Positions 42,630 through 51,965 are shown, counted from the first letter of the stretch. The stretch is DNA of 64,000 nucleotides from Hymenobacter volaticus (GCF_022921055.1 NZ_CP095061.1:2147501-2211500), one strand, 5' to 3'. The notes: generated by a model not told the origin, from the sequence alone. Numbers and translations are program-made.

Positions 42630-42681
42630 CTTAAAAAGCGAATGCCCTTTCTCATCAGAGGAAGGGCATTCGCTTTTTAAG
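42630..42681. terminator. Bidirectional terminator between ppk1 and ppx
   Basis: A perfect 20-bp stem (42630-42649 with 42662-42681, 12-nt loop) with A/T-rich outer ends, placed between two convergent genes. Confidence 0.9.
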
Positions 42682-42717
42682 TTTTGCACTGAAGGCTAGG
42701 TGATATTAGATGCTTCC

Positions 42718-43713
42718 CTATTCCACTTCCGTAGGTCGAGTTTGGGGAGTAGGGAAGGGAATGCTTTTGGAGTGGTCTTGACGGGAGCGAATTTCGTCGA
42801 AATTTTCCTCGAACAAAGTTTGGAGCATACCATCTTTCAAGCCAATGTCGGGCACAATCATCTGGTGAACGTTGGCCCACTCCATAGCCGAGAGGTAAAT
42901 GTGGCCAGCGGGCACAATCACGTCGGCGCGGTCGGGGTTGAGCATAGCCACATTCACCCGCTCATCCATGCTCATGCTGGTAAGATTGTGCAGCACCGTA
43001 GCAATACGGCGGCGCGTAACGGGCTTATCGAGCTGTGTTTGAGCAATGCTATAAAGCTTGTTGATGTTGCCGCCCGTTCCGATGGCCCGCGTAACATGGT
43101 AGCGGCGAGCGTTTTCCTTCACCCACTCCTCCATGCGCTGCCACAAATCGTTTTGAGCGCCGGTGTTGGCTTTGCCGCTTTCTTCTTGCTGCATCCGCCG
43201 AATAGAGCCTATCTCGAACGACTGCGAGGCTACTTTGCGCCGATCGTGGTAGATGTTGAATTCTGTGCTGCCGCCACCTACGTCTATATGCAGGTAATGC
43301 TTTTTGTCCTCGAGCAAGTGTTCGATAACTCGGTTTATGTAGGCAGCTTCGGCTTGCCCATCAATAACCTGCACCGTCATGCCGAGTTCCTGCTGAATAC
43401 GGGCTGCTACTTCGCCGCCGTTTGAGGCGGTACGCATGGCGGAGGTCGCACACACCAAGTAGTGATTGGGAGCCACGTCATGCACTTCCATCAACAGCTT
43501 GAGGGCGTGCAGAAACTTGATGAACTTCTCCTGTTTCTTGTCCGAGATGGTACCCGTGGCAAATACATCTTCGCCAAGGCGCAGCGGGTAGCGCACGTAT
43601 TCGACGCGCTTGAGGCGGTACCGGTCGCCGTAATGGAGAACTGCTGAAATCTGGCAACGGACGGCATTGGAGCCTATATCAATAGCGGCCAGTTTCAGTA
43701 GCGGATACTCCAT
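42718..43713 (-). CDS. ppx: Exopolyphosphatase / GppA-family phosphatase
   Basis: 331 residues from ATG 43713 (MEYPLLKLAAIDIGSNAVRC); the frame open to 43830 adds a basic stretch before the conserved start and is rejected. ASKHA fold with phosphate-1 loop AAIDIGSNAVR and phosphate-2 loop HIDVGGGSTEFNI. VCATSAMRTASNGGEV and AIGTGGNINKLYSIAQ are the usual Ppx/GppA segments. It removes terminal phosphate from polyphosphate and may also act on pppGpp. It lacks the C-terminal HD domain of the long form. It faces ppk1, so synthesis and breakdown of polyphosphate are encoded as a convergent pair. Confidence 0.93.
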   Translation of the reverse strand: MEYPLLKLAAIDIGSNAVRCQISAVLHYGDRYRLKRVEYVRYPLRLGEDVFATGTISDKKQEKFIKFLHALKLLMEVHDVAPNHYLVCATSAMRTASNGGEVAARIQQELGMTVQVIDGQAEAAYINRVIEHLLEDKKHYLHIDVGGGSTEFNIYHDRRKVASQSFEIGSIRRMQQEESGKANTGAQNDLWQRMEEWVKENARRYHVTRAIGTGGNINKLYSIAQTQLDKPVTRRRIATVLHNLTSMSMDERVNVAMLNPDRADVIVPAGHIYLSAMEWANVHQMIVPDIGLKDGMLQTLFEENFDEIRSRQDHSKSIPFPTPQTRPTEVE

Positions 43714-43743
43714 CAGGACGGGGGATAAGGTGAAAAATCGGGT

Positions 43744-43751
43744 CAAAGATA
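43744..43751 (-). promoter_or_regulatory. Candidate -7 element of ppx promoter
   Basis: The minus strand reads TATCTTTG, matching TAnnTTTG, 31 nt before the ppx start. No convincing -33 element. Confidence 0.45.
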
Positions 43752-44386
43752 GCCGTTTGCGGAAAGCAGACCATCTTTTCTTGAATTTTTCCCATCTACT
43801 GCGCTTCTTCAATACATATGACGGAGGCATAGATTATAGATTCCATACGTTCTAGCTAAGCTTCAAATGAGTCTGATTAGTCACGGCTGAAAATGATTTC
43901 ATCCTGTAAATCAGAACATAAATCCAGCTCGAGTTTTCCGTTGAAATATGAGGAAGCGAGTACGAAGGATTCAGACACGACCTGGTTTTCCAAGGCCTAA
44001 AACGAAGTACACAAAGTAGTAAGCAAACTATGAAATTGGAATTCAACGCATCAAAGTCGCAAGGCATGTATGGCATGCATGGGATGCATAGCAAAGCCGT
44101 TATACTAGTTACCAATCTTCTCCCCTTCCTCCTTTCTGTTTGATAAAAGGTGCGTTGATGGGAAATAGGTTGTTCAAGCGGCATGTGTCTACCATGATTT
44201 TGAAAGCCAAGAGCGCTGGCAACGGGCTTATTTCGTCATGGCTTACCGGTACCTATAGAAACGTCAGTATGTTGAGTGAGGAATATAGAATGAGTTCCTT
44301 GCGCAATGCCTCCAACTCCGATTGATGCTAGCACGAGCGTTTGAGTGTTATAATAACTTTCGTGGGTGTGGAGCTAAGCAGTTGGA
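43752..44386. other. Intergenic region between ppx and ACP-like gene
   Basis: About 630 nt. Open frames of 60-110 codons occur but have no recognisable content. A run of GCATG-type repeats (near 44065-44095) is present. No RNA or strong hairpin recognised. Confidence 0.4.
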
Positions 44387-44656
44387 TCAGAATGGAAGCC
44401 GTAAATGCAAGGAAGTTGCCAAGTAGTTGAGCAGGTCGCCGATGGTGAAGAGTGGCAGTTCATCGGGAACCGGAACATGAAAGCAGTCTTCCAGATCGAG
44501 TAAGCAATCGATGAAGTCGAGCAGGTCGAGGCCAGTTTCCCGGCTCGGTTGCAAATTCAAGCTCAGTTGCTTGAAATCAGCGGTTTTGTACTGGCTGACA
44601 AGGCGGAGTGTCAGTTGAATAATGGATTTGGAAGCGAAGGTTTTTATAGAAATCAT
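44387..44656 (-). CDS. Acyl-carrier-protein-like protein lacking the phosphopantetheine serine
   Basis: 89 residues. The second half matches the ACP four-helix pattern: TGLDLLDFIDCLLDLEDCF at the place of 'LG.DSLd.vel...lE..F', then VPVPDELPLFTIGDLLNYLA at the place of 'i.ipde.....tv.dlv.yi'. The Ser that carries 4'-phosphopantetheine in DSL is a Leu here (DLL), so the protein cannot be loaded in the normal way. The N-terminal half (FASKSIIQLTLRLVSQYKTA) gives helix 1. It may act as a structural or regulatory ACP mimic or be decayed. No fatty-acid or polyketide genes are adjacent. Confidence 0.6.
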   Translation of the reverse strand: MISIKTFASKSIIQLTLRLVSQYKTADFKQLSLNLQPSRETGLDLLDFIDCLLDLEDCFHVPVPDELPLFTIGDLLNYLATSLHLRLPF

Positions 44657-44699
44657 AGCAAAACGGGTTGGAAAGCAAGGGCGGAAATTTGTGTTGCGT

Positions 44700-44981
44700 T
44701 TATCGAGAGAGTTGGCGCTTTGCTGTGTTCATGGTTTCACCCGGCCCACCGGCCCGCATGACAGCCAAAAGTGGACCTTGGTATTGGTAGTACCACCCAA
44801 GGTGGGTTCCATGCCTACTTCCGATTACTGTGGTCTCAATTAAAGGCGCACTGGCCGCGGCATTGAACACGGTGCCGCAAACAGGTTAGGAAGCAAGCAG
44901 ACTTACCGATCGGGCTTGCTCCGGCAGTATGCAGCCACTGATGGTCACTACAGCCAGGAAGAAAGTGAGCAGATGTCCCAT
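44700..44981 (-). pseudogene. Possible lipoprotein fragment interrupted by a stop codon
   Basis: From ATG 44981 a lipoprotein-type signal is encoded (MGHLLTFFLAVVTISGC, with ISGC as the lipobox). The frame stops at TAA 44886-44888 after 31 codons. The same frame then stays open for 61 codons more, with VCGTVFNAAASAPLIETTVI, which resembles the start of a carboxypeptidase-regulatory domain. This could be a small lipoprotein gene followed by chance sequence, or a broken gene. Confidence 0.3.
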
Positions 44982-45275
44982 AGCCTTTGGTGGTTGGTAG
45001 ACCAAAGGTGGCACGCTACGTCAACCGCCGAAACGAAAAAGCCGGTGAACCGTCGTTAGCCGTGTCTGAACCGGTAGCGGTCCGCTGCGAACCGTTAGGA
45101 AACGGTTGACTGGAAGTGGAATGTAGAGTTGCTAGTGTTGCGGTAGGCTGTTACTTTTCTATTGCTACTCCCTTATTATCAGTTGACAACGCCAGATGTA
45201 CATAACCTTGCATCCCCGTTACACCGTGGGTTTGACACCTTGTTTGTAGCTGCCACTGTCTAGTAAATCACAGCC
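44982..45275. other. Intergenic region upstream of AraC-type regulator
   Basis: About 290 nt with several AACCG/CGGTT repeats (45046-45115), including AACCGTT-AGGA-AACGGTT. No gene supported. The AraC-type regulator follows at 45276. Confidence 0.35.
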
Positions 45276-46081
45276 ATGCACGTTCAGCAATTTGCCCCGC
45301 CCGATTACCTTAAGGAGTACGTCCGCTATTTCTGGCTGCTGGAAAGTGCTGGCGACAAAGCCGAGCCGAAGACCTTCCGGATGATAGCCGACGGATATCC
45401 TGGCCTTATTTTCCAACAACCGGATTACCCACTCTTTCAGGACCACATGCACACGCAGTGGCCACGGGCTTTCGTGTATGGCCAAACCACAACTTCCGGC
45501 AACATCTACGCGCCAAGCTCTTTCAAAACGCTCGGCGTCTATTTTCACCCTAGCGCACTAACCGCTGTGTTCGGCTTTGATGCCGACGAGCTTACCAACT
45601 CTTGCCTTGACCTCAACCTGCTGACGGCGCCCTTATGCGAGCAATTAGTAAATACAGAGCCGATAGGCAAGCAAATTGAGTTATTATCGAGTTTCTTATT
45701 TGCCTTAATACAGAAAAACAAGGCGGTTGTAAGCCAGGATATTCAGTATTCACTCCGCCTGATGCGCAGTACGGGCGGGGAGCTTCCTTGCTGAGCTTGC
45801 AGGAAAGTTTGCACATGTCGGAGCGCAGCTTTCAGCGCAAATTCAAGCAGCACGTAGGCATACCGCCCAAGCTGTTTTCCAGGATCTGCCGGTTTCAAGT
45901 CTCGCTGAACCAGTTGCGAAATCATCAGTACCACAAGCTCTCCGATGTAGCCTTCGAAAACGACTACGCAGACCAGTCACACTACATTCGTTCGTTCCAG
46001 GAGTTTGCGGGTTGCTCTCCTTATCAATACCAGAGGCAAGTGAATGAGCTGGTAGAAAACTTCCCGCTTATTATTCAGTAG
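45276..46081 (+). pseudogene. AraC-family transcriptional regulator, frameshifted
   Basis: Two frames (45276-45794 and 45788-46081) form one regulator of about 268 residues. The N-terminal sensor part (FAPPDYLKEYVRYFWLLE, then GVYFHPSALTAVFGF) is the DUF6597-like domain found on many Bacteroidota AraC proteins. The C-terminal part has the two AraC helix-turn-helices (LHMSERSFQRKFKQHVGIPP, then LSDVAFENDYADQSHYIRSF). One G added to GGGG at 45777-45780 restores STGGGASLLSLQESLHMSER. The break is probably artefactual. The gene likely controls the following SDR and DUF1772 genes, which are 66 nt downstream on the same strand. Confidence 0.8.
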
Positions 46082-46147
46082 TAGCTGTCGGTTTTGTTCT
46101 ATTTTGCCGCTAGAGCGCGCCGGTACTTTGTTGAAAAACAAACAACT

Positions 46148-46777
46148 ATGAACGCACTCATTTTCGGTTCAACGGGCGGTACCGGCCGCCAACTAGTAGA
46201 GCAGGCCCTAGCCCAAGGCCACATGGTTACGGCCTTTGCCCGCAACCCCAGCAAACTTAATTTGCAGCATCCTAATCTGCGCGTTGTGCAGGGTGATGTG
46301 CTAAACTTTCCTTCGGTTGAGCAGGCTATGCACGGCCAGGAGGTGGTGCTGTCGGCGCTTGGGGCACCTGCCACTCAGAAGGACGCGGTGCGGTCGGAGG
46401 GGACGCGCCACATCATCCGGGCCATGGAAAAAACGGGGGTGCGCCGCTTTATCTGCCTCACTACGCTCGGCATCGGCGACAGCCAAGAGGCACTGCCCTT
46501 CTCCTACAAATACTTGATTGTGCCATTGTTTCTGCGGCAGGCCTTTGCCGATTCCGAGCGGCAAGAAGATTGCATTCGGCAGAGTGCTTTGGAGTGGACG
46601 ATTGCCCGCCCCGCTACGCTCACCAATGGCCAACGCACCTGTCAGTACCGGCACGGCTTTCCCGCCACCGAAAAAGGCCTTAAAATCAAGATTTCGCGAG
46701 CCGATGTAGCTGACTTCATGCTCCGGCAAGTGCAGGACCGCACGTATCTGCGCAAGGCGGCGTCATTGTCGTATTGA
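46148..46777 (+). CDS. NAD(P)-binding SDR / NmrA-like protein
   Basis: 209 residues from ATG 46148 (MNALIFGSTGGTGRQLVEQA); the longer frame from 46094 is rejected. The GSTGGTGR loop binds the dinucleotide in a Rossmann fold. VVQGDVLNFPSVEQAMHGQE, VVLSALGAP and GVRRFICLTTLGIGDS are typical of atypical SDRs that act as flavin reductases or redox sensors. The usual catalytic Tyr-Lys pair is not evident, as in that subgroup. The substrate is unknown. It lies after the AraC regulator and 14 nt before the DUF1772 gene. Confidence 0.87.
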   Translation: MNALIFGSTGGTGRQLVEQALAQGHMVTAFARNPSKLNLQHPNLRVVQGDVLNFPSVEQAMHGQEVVLSALGAPATQKDAVRSEGTRHIIRAMEKTGVRRFICLTTLGIGDSQEALPFSYKYLIVPLFLRQAFADSERQEDCIRQSALEWTIARPATLTNGQRTCQYRHGFPATEKGLKIKISRADVADFMLRQVQDRTYLRKAASLSY

Positions 46778-46791
46778 TTCGGCTGCTCCCT

Positions 46792-47328
46792 ATGCGCGGT
46801 TCAACCTTTATATTGGCTCTGGCCACCGTTACCACTGCTTTGGTAGCGGGTGTGTTTTACGGCTTCTCAGTTTCCGTGAATTTGGCATTTGCCCACTTGC
46901 CTGATGCCGTTTACATCCAGGCTATGCAGGCAATCAATGAGGCCATTGTGAATCCAATTTTCGCGTCAGCCTTTTTTGGCGCTCCAGCTTTGTTGCCGTT
47001 GGCAACTGTCTTGCAAGCCCACCGACCCTTCTCTCGGCGGTTCGTTTTGCTAACAGGTGCCTCCGTTATCTACTTGGTGGGCGGGTTGGGAGTGACGGTA
47101 GTCGGCAATATTCCTTTAAATGAAACGCTGGCTAAATTCCCACTTGCCACGGCCTCACCCAAACAGGTTGCTGCTGCTCGCCTCAATTTTGCAGGTCCCT
47201 GGAATACGTGGCATACTGTTCGGACGCTGGCTAGCACCACTGCGTTAGCGCTGGTAGTTGGAGCTTGCCTCTCAACAGAAACTGCTACGCGTAAGAAGGT
47301 TAGCAGACACAGCAATCAGTACAGCTAA
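46792..47328 (+). CDS. DUF1772 (anthrone oxygenase-like) membrane protein
   Basis: 178 residues from ATG 46792 (MRGSTFILALATVTTALVAG). Four membrane helices (about 5-27, 55-75, 85-105 and 145-165). The pattern GVFYGFSVSVNLAFAHLPDA and the late FAGPWNTWHTVRTLASTTAL fit the DUF1772 family, which includes anthrone oxygenases. Catalytic function in bacteria is not established. It is co-directional with the SDR gene and the AraC regulator. Confidence 0.8.
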   Translation: MRGSTFILALATVTTALVAGVFYGFSVSVNLAFAHLPDAVYIQAMQAINEAIVNPIFASAFFGAPALLPLATVLQAHRPFSRRFVLLTGASVIYLVGGLGVTVVGNIPLNETLAKFPLATASPKQVAAARLNFAGPWNTWHTVRTLASTTALALVVGACLSTETATRKKVSRHSNQYS

Positions 47329-47364
47329 CCGGAACATGTATTTATAGAACAGCCCTATAAGTTT

Positions 47365-47409
47365 GAAGCCACAGGACGCCATAGATTTTCTATGACGTCC
47401 TGTGGCTTC
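47365..47409. terminator. Terminator between DUF1772 gene and phosphoesterase-barrel gene
   Basis: GAAGCCACAGGACGCCATAG (47365-47384) pairs with 47390-47409 with one mismatch; the loop is 5 nt. It lies between two convergent genes. Confidence 0.75.
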
Positions 47410-47476
47410 GTTGTAGTGCCGCACTTGTCTGCGTTTGAAACCTGCTAAAAGGCTACGTTAGCATACAACCCGGCAG

Positions 47477-50400
47477 TTATTGGTCGATGCGGAAGCCCAA
47501 GCCGAACTGGATAAGGCCACTTTCTTCAGGTGACACCTGGTAAGATACCGACAAAGCCAACTGGTCGGAGACGGGGGCTATATAGAAGCCGGCACCATAG
47601 CCATCGTGCCAGCCGCCCGGCGAGTCGCCCTTGTAGTACACCCGGCCTTTGTCGTAGAAGCCGAATAGGCCGTAGGAGAAGGGGAGAAAGTTGTTTTTCA
47701 CCTGGCCGAGTGCTAGGCGCAGCTCGGAGTTGAAAAACAAACTGGCGTCGCCGGTGAAACGGTTGCGGACGTAACCGCGCAGGTTTTCGCGCTGCCCTAA
47801 GTAGGCGAGCTTGTAAAACGGAATTTCCTCGGTGTCGCCGTAGGTTTTGGCGCCACCACCCTTGAGCACCAGCGTCACCGGAATCAGGAGGCGGGCAGTG
47901 CCATAGTATTCGGCGAAGCCTTGCGTGAGGCCGTAGTTGCTTTTGTCGTTGTTGAGTTGGAAGTACGTATCGTGCTGGGCCCGCAACCGAACACCGCGCC
48001 GGGCAAACTGCTGCCGGTCACGCAAATCCAGGTCAAACAAGGCATTCAACCCAGCCAGCCGTTGCAAAGACGTGTTGGGCACCGGTACATCGGTTTGGTT
48101 TGGATTGTCGATGAGCTGCCCCAAGTAAGTGTTGCGCGCGAAGTTGGTTTCGTACTGTTCGTAGCCGGCCCCAAGGCGGAACAGGCTACGCTGGAAGAAC
48201 ACCCGCTCCGTGAAAACACTGCCTCTGTAGCCCCGGTAGCGGGCCTTGTAGTAGTTGTTGTCGTACAGTCCGTCGTCCTTGGTGGTATTGTTGCCGAGCC
48301 CGAAGAAGTTGTAGAACTGAAAGAAGTTGCCGTACTCGGCGCGGGCACCAATGTCAAAAAGACCGATGGCGTGGCGGTGACGCATATTGAGGGCCACTTC
48401 GAAGTTGCCATTTGTGGAGCCCTGCACATCGAACCCGTAAAGGTTCTTGAAGCCTGGCTTACGGAAGCCCTGGCGCACAATGTCTACGCCGATGCCGGCG
48501 CCAAACCCGTCGCTCTGGTTGTAGATGAGCGTGGCGCGGGGCGTGTAGCCGTCGTAGTTGAAGGCCTCCCGGTCGTAGCTGTTGACTGACGGCTTCGAAG
48601 AGGTACGGTTGTCGCTTTCCGAGCCAAGCTTGAGGTCGGTATCGGGCACGTCGTACACTTTGGTGAGAGTGCGCAACCCGCTTACTTGTGAGTTGTCGGC
48701 AATCTGGTCTTTGCCATCGCCCCCGATGATGCGTACCAGTACACTGTTTTTGGCGGCTCCCGTTACCGTAAAAACGTCTTTGCCATCGAGGCCATACAAG
48801 CTGACTTCATCGGTTTCGTTGCGCTTGAAGGTGCGTTCAAACAGCGGCGCGCCGTCGGGTTGGTCGCCCTCCTTGGCTTTGTCGAACATACGGACGCGCA
48901 CATTGCCGTCGGCTTGGCGGTCTACTTGGAACACTTCAGCCTTGTTGGAACCTACCACATCCACGCGCTTAGCCAGCATCAGGTAGTAGTCGTCCAGCGC
49001 CTTGGGCAATTCCTGAATGCGGGCTTTGAGCTTGCGGTTCAAGTCGTTGCCCGACAGCGGCATCATCTCCTTGGGCAGTTGAGCCGTGGCTTGGTCGATG
49101 GCCGCGGGCGTAATCTTGGTCTGCATATACTGCCCAATCTCCTTCCATTGCTCACGCGTGAGGCTTTGGAGCAAGAACCGGTCGAGGTTACGGGCGGGCC
49201 AGTTTAGGCTTTCCAAATCGTGAAATTCACTCTGAAAATCCTCGATGCTAGGCACAGCCCATTCACGGTTGGCGAGGTAGGTGAGCAGGCCGTTCCAAAG
49301 CGTGAACGATTGGTCCCGGTCGCGCGGAATTGGCTTATACACGGTGTTCTTACCTTCCTTGTAGCCCGCCCATTTCCAGTTGTCTTCGTGCTTGCCGAAG
49401 TCGGCCACCAGCATATCGAAAGCGCGCGCCTTGCCGAAGGCTACGGCATCAATGCGGTTGTCGTGGTCTTTGTAGAGTTGACGGAAGAAGCTGAACGAGC
49501 GGCGCACCTCATCGGCCCCACCGAAACCCGGCAAATTGGGTTTTGGGTCCACGGGTCGGTCTTCGAGTGTACCGAACAAGCCCGCATACTCTTCCCGATA
49601 GGGGCCGAGCTGCTGATTGTCGGGCAGCACAAAAAGGCGGGGACGAGCGTGCAGAATGTCGGTTTGGTCGAGCATTGAGCCGGTTACCAGTGCAGAGTAG
49701 GGGTGAGCAGTGGGGGTGATGCCACGCAGCACATTGGCCGCCACAGAGTTGCGCAGCTCCGGCGGCAGAATCTTAGTTACATCCTTATCAACGGACCGAA
49801 ACACGTATTCCGACGAATCAGCGGCAATCAGCTTTAAGGACGTTGTCTGTCGGCCACCACCGCGCCCGAAAGCCCGCAGGCCGCCTTTCTCAGTATTTAA
49901 GTCGAGGGTAGGAACGGATACCGGCTGCGTCCAGGAAGAGCGGTAGAGCGGACCCAAGAATAACCGTGCGGAGCCGGTGCCAGCGTATTGCTTGCCGGCC
50001 GCCAGCGTTTGCACGGGTGGGGTTGGCGCGTCTGGTTTCACTTCGGCTACACCCTTCGGAGCCGTGGGACACTCGGGGATGAAGCTATTCACTGGCACGT
50101 TGGGCAGCCGGGGCTCCTGGCAAGCTGACTGAAACAGCGTGGCCGCGTAAGCTTCTTTTGCGGCAGTGCCCGCCCCATCGAAAGCGTAGAAAAAGGTCTT
50201 TACAGTGCCGTCAGCGTAATACTCTAGCTTCGAAAAGCCTTCTTCCGACTTATTGTATTGCGAGTTGGCATTAGCCCCCACGTGTTGCTTTTCCGCAAAC
50301 GAGCCGGATACCAAATGGTAGTTGTCTTCGAGGCGTGTGAGCTGTAAACTGTAGTCGTGGGCGGCGGCGTACACGGCGCCAGGGTTGTCGCGCAATGTGT

Positions 50401-51208
50401 TCAGCATCTCCTTGCGGAAGCCCTGATACGCTGGATTGGCCATATCACGCGGTGTGCCCACGTTCTGGCGATACGCCGCATAGATGCTGCCTGCCACCGG
50501 CGGCAACAAGTGCCGACTCAGGGGTTGGCTGCCGCCGTACACGCCATTGGTAACCACGGGCTGGTGACCTACTAACAACACGTTCTTGCCCTTCGTGTCG
50601 TCGAGTAAATCCTGCAACTGCTCCCGAAACTCTTCCTGTGTGAGCGTCTTGCAGTCGGTGTCGGGGGCTTCGGGGCGGTCGAAGGGGTGCGTAAACCAAG
50701 GTGTGTTCAATGCTACCAGCCGCACATTTGGCGCCACATCAATCACTTCGGGGCCAGGGCAGCCGCCAGTAGGGGCAAAGGCATTTTGGTTGGGCAAGCG
50801 CTTTTCAATGTACTCTTCGAGGCGGCGCACCCGCTTGAGGCCGTCGGGACCCGAGTTAGCCCAATCCCGGTCGCCGGGCACAAAGTAAATTTTGCCGTTT
50901 GGCAAATCCTTTACCAACGCCAAAAGGGCATCAATGCGGGCAGTTTCGTTGGTACGACTGGAATCTTGCTTGGTGCCCAGCCCCTGCGGACCGGCCATAT
51001 CCCCGAGGTGAACCACGGTAAAAGTGCCGGCTTGCTGCTCTAGCGCCCTGCGCAACGTTTGCAGATGGGCAGTAGGTAGGTCGGCGGTGGCAGTGTTGCC
51101 AAGCAAGTAAACGGTGTGGGTTGCCGAAGTAGAGGTCTGAGCCAGAACTGGTAAGGTCGTGGCCATACCGAGAGCAGCCAACAACAGACAGCGCAAATGT
51201 GAATGCAT
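47477..51208 (-). CDS. Metallophosphoesterase fused to BamA-type outer-membrane barrel
   Basis: 1243 residues. A signal peptide covers 1-23 (LPVLAQ). A calcineurin-like phosphoesterase at about 30-330 has motifs HLGDMAG, FVPGDRDWAN and LLVGHQPVV, with a further His segment in VYAAAHDYSL. A middle region of about 480 residues follows, with a short domain rich in VRMFDKAKEGDQPDG-type beta structure. The C-terminal 370 residues form an outer-membrane beta-barrel of the BamA/TamA surface-antigen type (SDGFGAGIGVDIVRQ, GYEQYETNFARNTY, RGYVRNRFTGDASLFF, ending FGLGFRIDQ). A periplasmic phosphoesterase is thus tied to an outer-membrane barrel. The substrate is unknown. It stands alone. Confidence 0.85.
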   Translation of the reverse strand: MHSHLRCLLLAALGMATTLPVLAQTSTSATHTVYLLGNTATADLPTAHLQTLRRALEQQAGTFTVVHLGDMAGPQGLGTKQDSSRTNETARIDALLALVKDLPNGKIYFVPGDRDWANSGPDGLKRVRRLEEYIEKRLPNQNAFAPTGGCPGPEVIDVAPNVRLVALNTPWFTHPFDRPEAPDTDCKTLTQEEFREQLQDLLDDTKGKNVLLVGHQPVVTNGVYGGSQPLSRHLLPPVAGSIYAAYRQNVGTPRDMANPAYQGFRKEMLNTLRDNPGAVYAAAHDYSLQLTRLEDNYHLVSGSFAEKQHVGANANSQYNKSEEGFSKLEYYADGTVKTFFYAFDGAGTAAKEAYAATLFQSACQEPRLPNVPVNSFIPECPTAPKGVAEVKPDAPTPPVQTLAAGKQYAGTGSARLFLGPLYRSSWTQPVSVPTLDLNTEKGGLRAFGRGGGRQTTSLKLIAADSSEYVFRSVDKDVTKILPPELRNSVAANVLRGITPTAHPYSALVTGSMLDQTDILHARPRLFVLPDNQQLGPYREEYAGLFGTLEDRPVDPKPNLPGFGGADEVRRSFSFFRQLYKDHDNRIDAVAFGKARAFDMLVADFGKHEDNWKWAGYKEGKNTVYKPIPRDRDQSFTLWNGLLTYLANREWAVPSIEDFQSEFHDLESLNWPARNLDRFLLQSLTREQWKEIGQYMQTKITPAAIDQATAQLPKEMMPLSGNDLNRKLKARIQELPKALDDYYLMLAKRVDVVGSNKAEVFQVDRQADGNVRVRMFDKAKEGDQPDGAPLFERTFKRNETDEVSLYGLDGKDVFTVTGAAKNSVLVRIIGGDGKDQIADNSQVSGLRTLTKVYDVPDTDLKLGSESDNRTSSKPSVNSYDREAFNYDGYTPRATLIYNQSDGFGAGIGVDIVRQGFRKPGFKNLYGFDVQGSTNGNFEVALNMRHRHAIGLFDIGARAEYGNFFQFYNFFGLGNNTTKDDGLYDNNYYKARYRGYRGSVFTERVFFQRSLFRLGAGYEQYETNFARNTYLGQLIDNPNQTDVPVPNTSLQRLAGLNALFDLDLRDRQQFARRGVRLRAQHDTYFQLNNDKSNYGLTQGFAEYYGTARLLIPVTLVLKGGGAKTYGDTEEIPFYKLAYLGQRENLRGYVRNRFTGDASLFFNSELRLALGQVKNNFLPFSYGLFGFYDKGRVYYKGDSPGGWHDGYGAGFYIAPVSDQLALSVSYQVSPEESGLIQFGLGFRIDQ

Positions 51209-51284
51209 AGAAAACGGACTAGCTACCTGCGTGCACAGGGGTTAGGCAGACGATTTAACAGAAATTTAATTTCAGTTGTCCCTT

Positions 51285-51845
51285 TTAACCTGCTCTGTCC
51301 TCTAAAGGTTGGCTCCTGGACAGCAACAACCAATTTATCAGCAGAAGCACTAAGCAGGGCAACCCCACCCAGACTGCTTCACTGACAAGTACCCGCAGGG
51401 CTTGCTGGCCCGCAAAATTGCGAATGCCTATGGGAGATACCTGAATGGGACGAAAGCTGAAAAAATAACGCTGCTGGTCAATTGGGCTAAAAAAGGCCAC
51501 TCCCAAACCACCTGTGGTCATGGCATCGAGCACGCCGTGTGAAGCGGTAGCCAAGAATAGCAGCCCCCATATCCGCGCCAGTGCTAGTGCTTGAGTGGTG
51601 CGGCGTAAGCTATAGAACCCTACCAGAACCGTTGCCACTACTGCTGCCGCAAGTATGGAATGCGTTAGGCCCCGGTGGCCCCACTGACTAGCATAAGGAA
51701 CATGAAATTTAAAGCCCACAACGTCGGCGTCAGGCAAAAACGCGCAGGCAGCCGCTAACACCCACCAGTGCCAGTGCTGCCTCCCTGGGAGTAGCAGTAT
51801 GCCTAGAGTTGCACCAAGTGCAGTATGTCCGAAAACAGAAGCCAT
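51285..51845 (-). CDS. YdjM-like membrane-bound metal-dependent hydrolase
   Basis: 186 residues with four or five membrane segments. The family's conserved polar residues are present: the N-terminal FGHTALG His, the Asp pair in FLPDADVVGF, QWGHRGLTHSI and ATASHGVLDAMTTGG. These match the LexA-binding, inner-membrane YdjM (DUF457) family, predicted to be a metal-dependent phospholipase-like hydrolase. Starts at ATG 51845. Function in this organism unknown. No close operon partner. Confidence 0.82.
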   Translation of the reverse strand: MASVFGHTALGATLGILLLPGRQHWHWWVLAAACAFLPDADVVGFKFHVPYASQWGHRGLTHSILAAAVVATVLVGFYSLRRTTQALALARIWGLLFLATASHGVLDAMTTGGLGVAFFSPIDQQRYFFSFRPIQVSPIGIRNFAGQQALRVLVSEAVWVGLPCLVLLLINWLLLSRSQPLEDRAG

Positions 51846-51965
51846 ATTTCTTGCCGTTCGCCATGGCGCGAAGCCGCGTCACGGGCACCGTTAGGCAGCA
51901 GTTTCTGCTACCACCTGCAATATATAGCTGTTAAGTTATATTAAAAATCAAATTTGTGCTACAGC

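Noticed and set aside
44140..44325. 61-codon plus-strand frame between ppx and the ACP-like gene
   Set aside because: No recognisable motif, signal or promoter; opposite-strand frames are equally long.
44549..44843. Two plus-strand frames opposite the ACP-like gene
   Set aside because: Shadows; composition is poor and the ACP-like pattern on the other strand is better supported.
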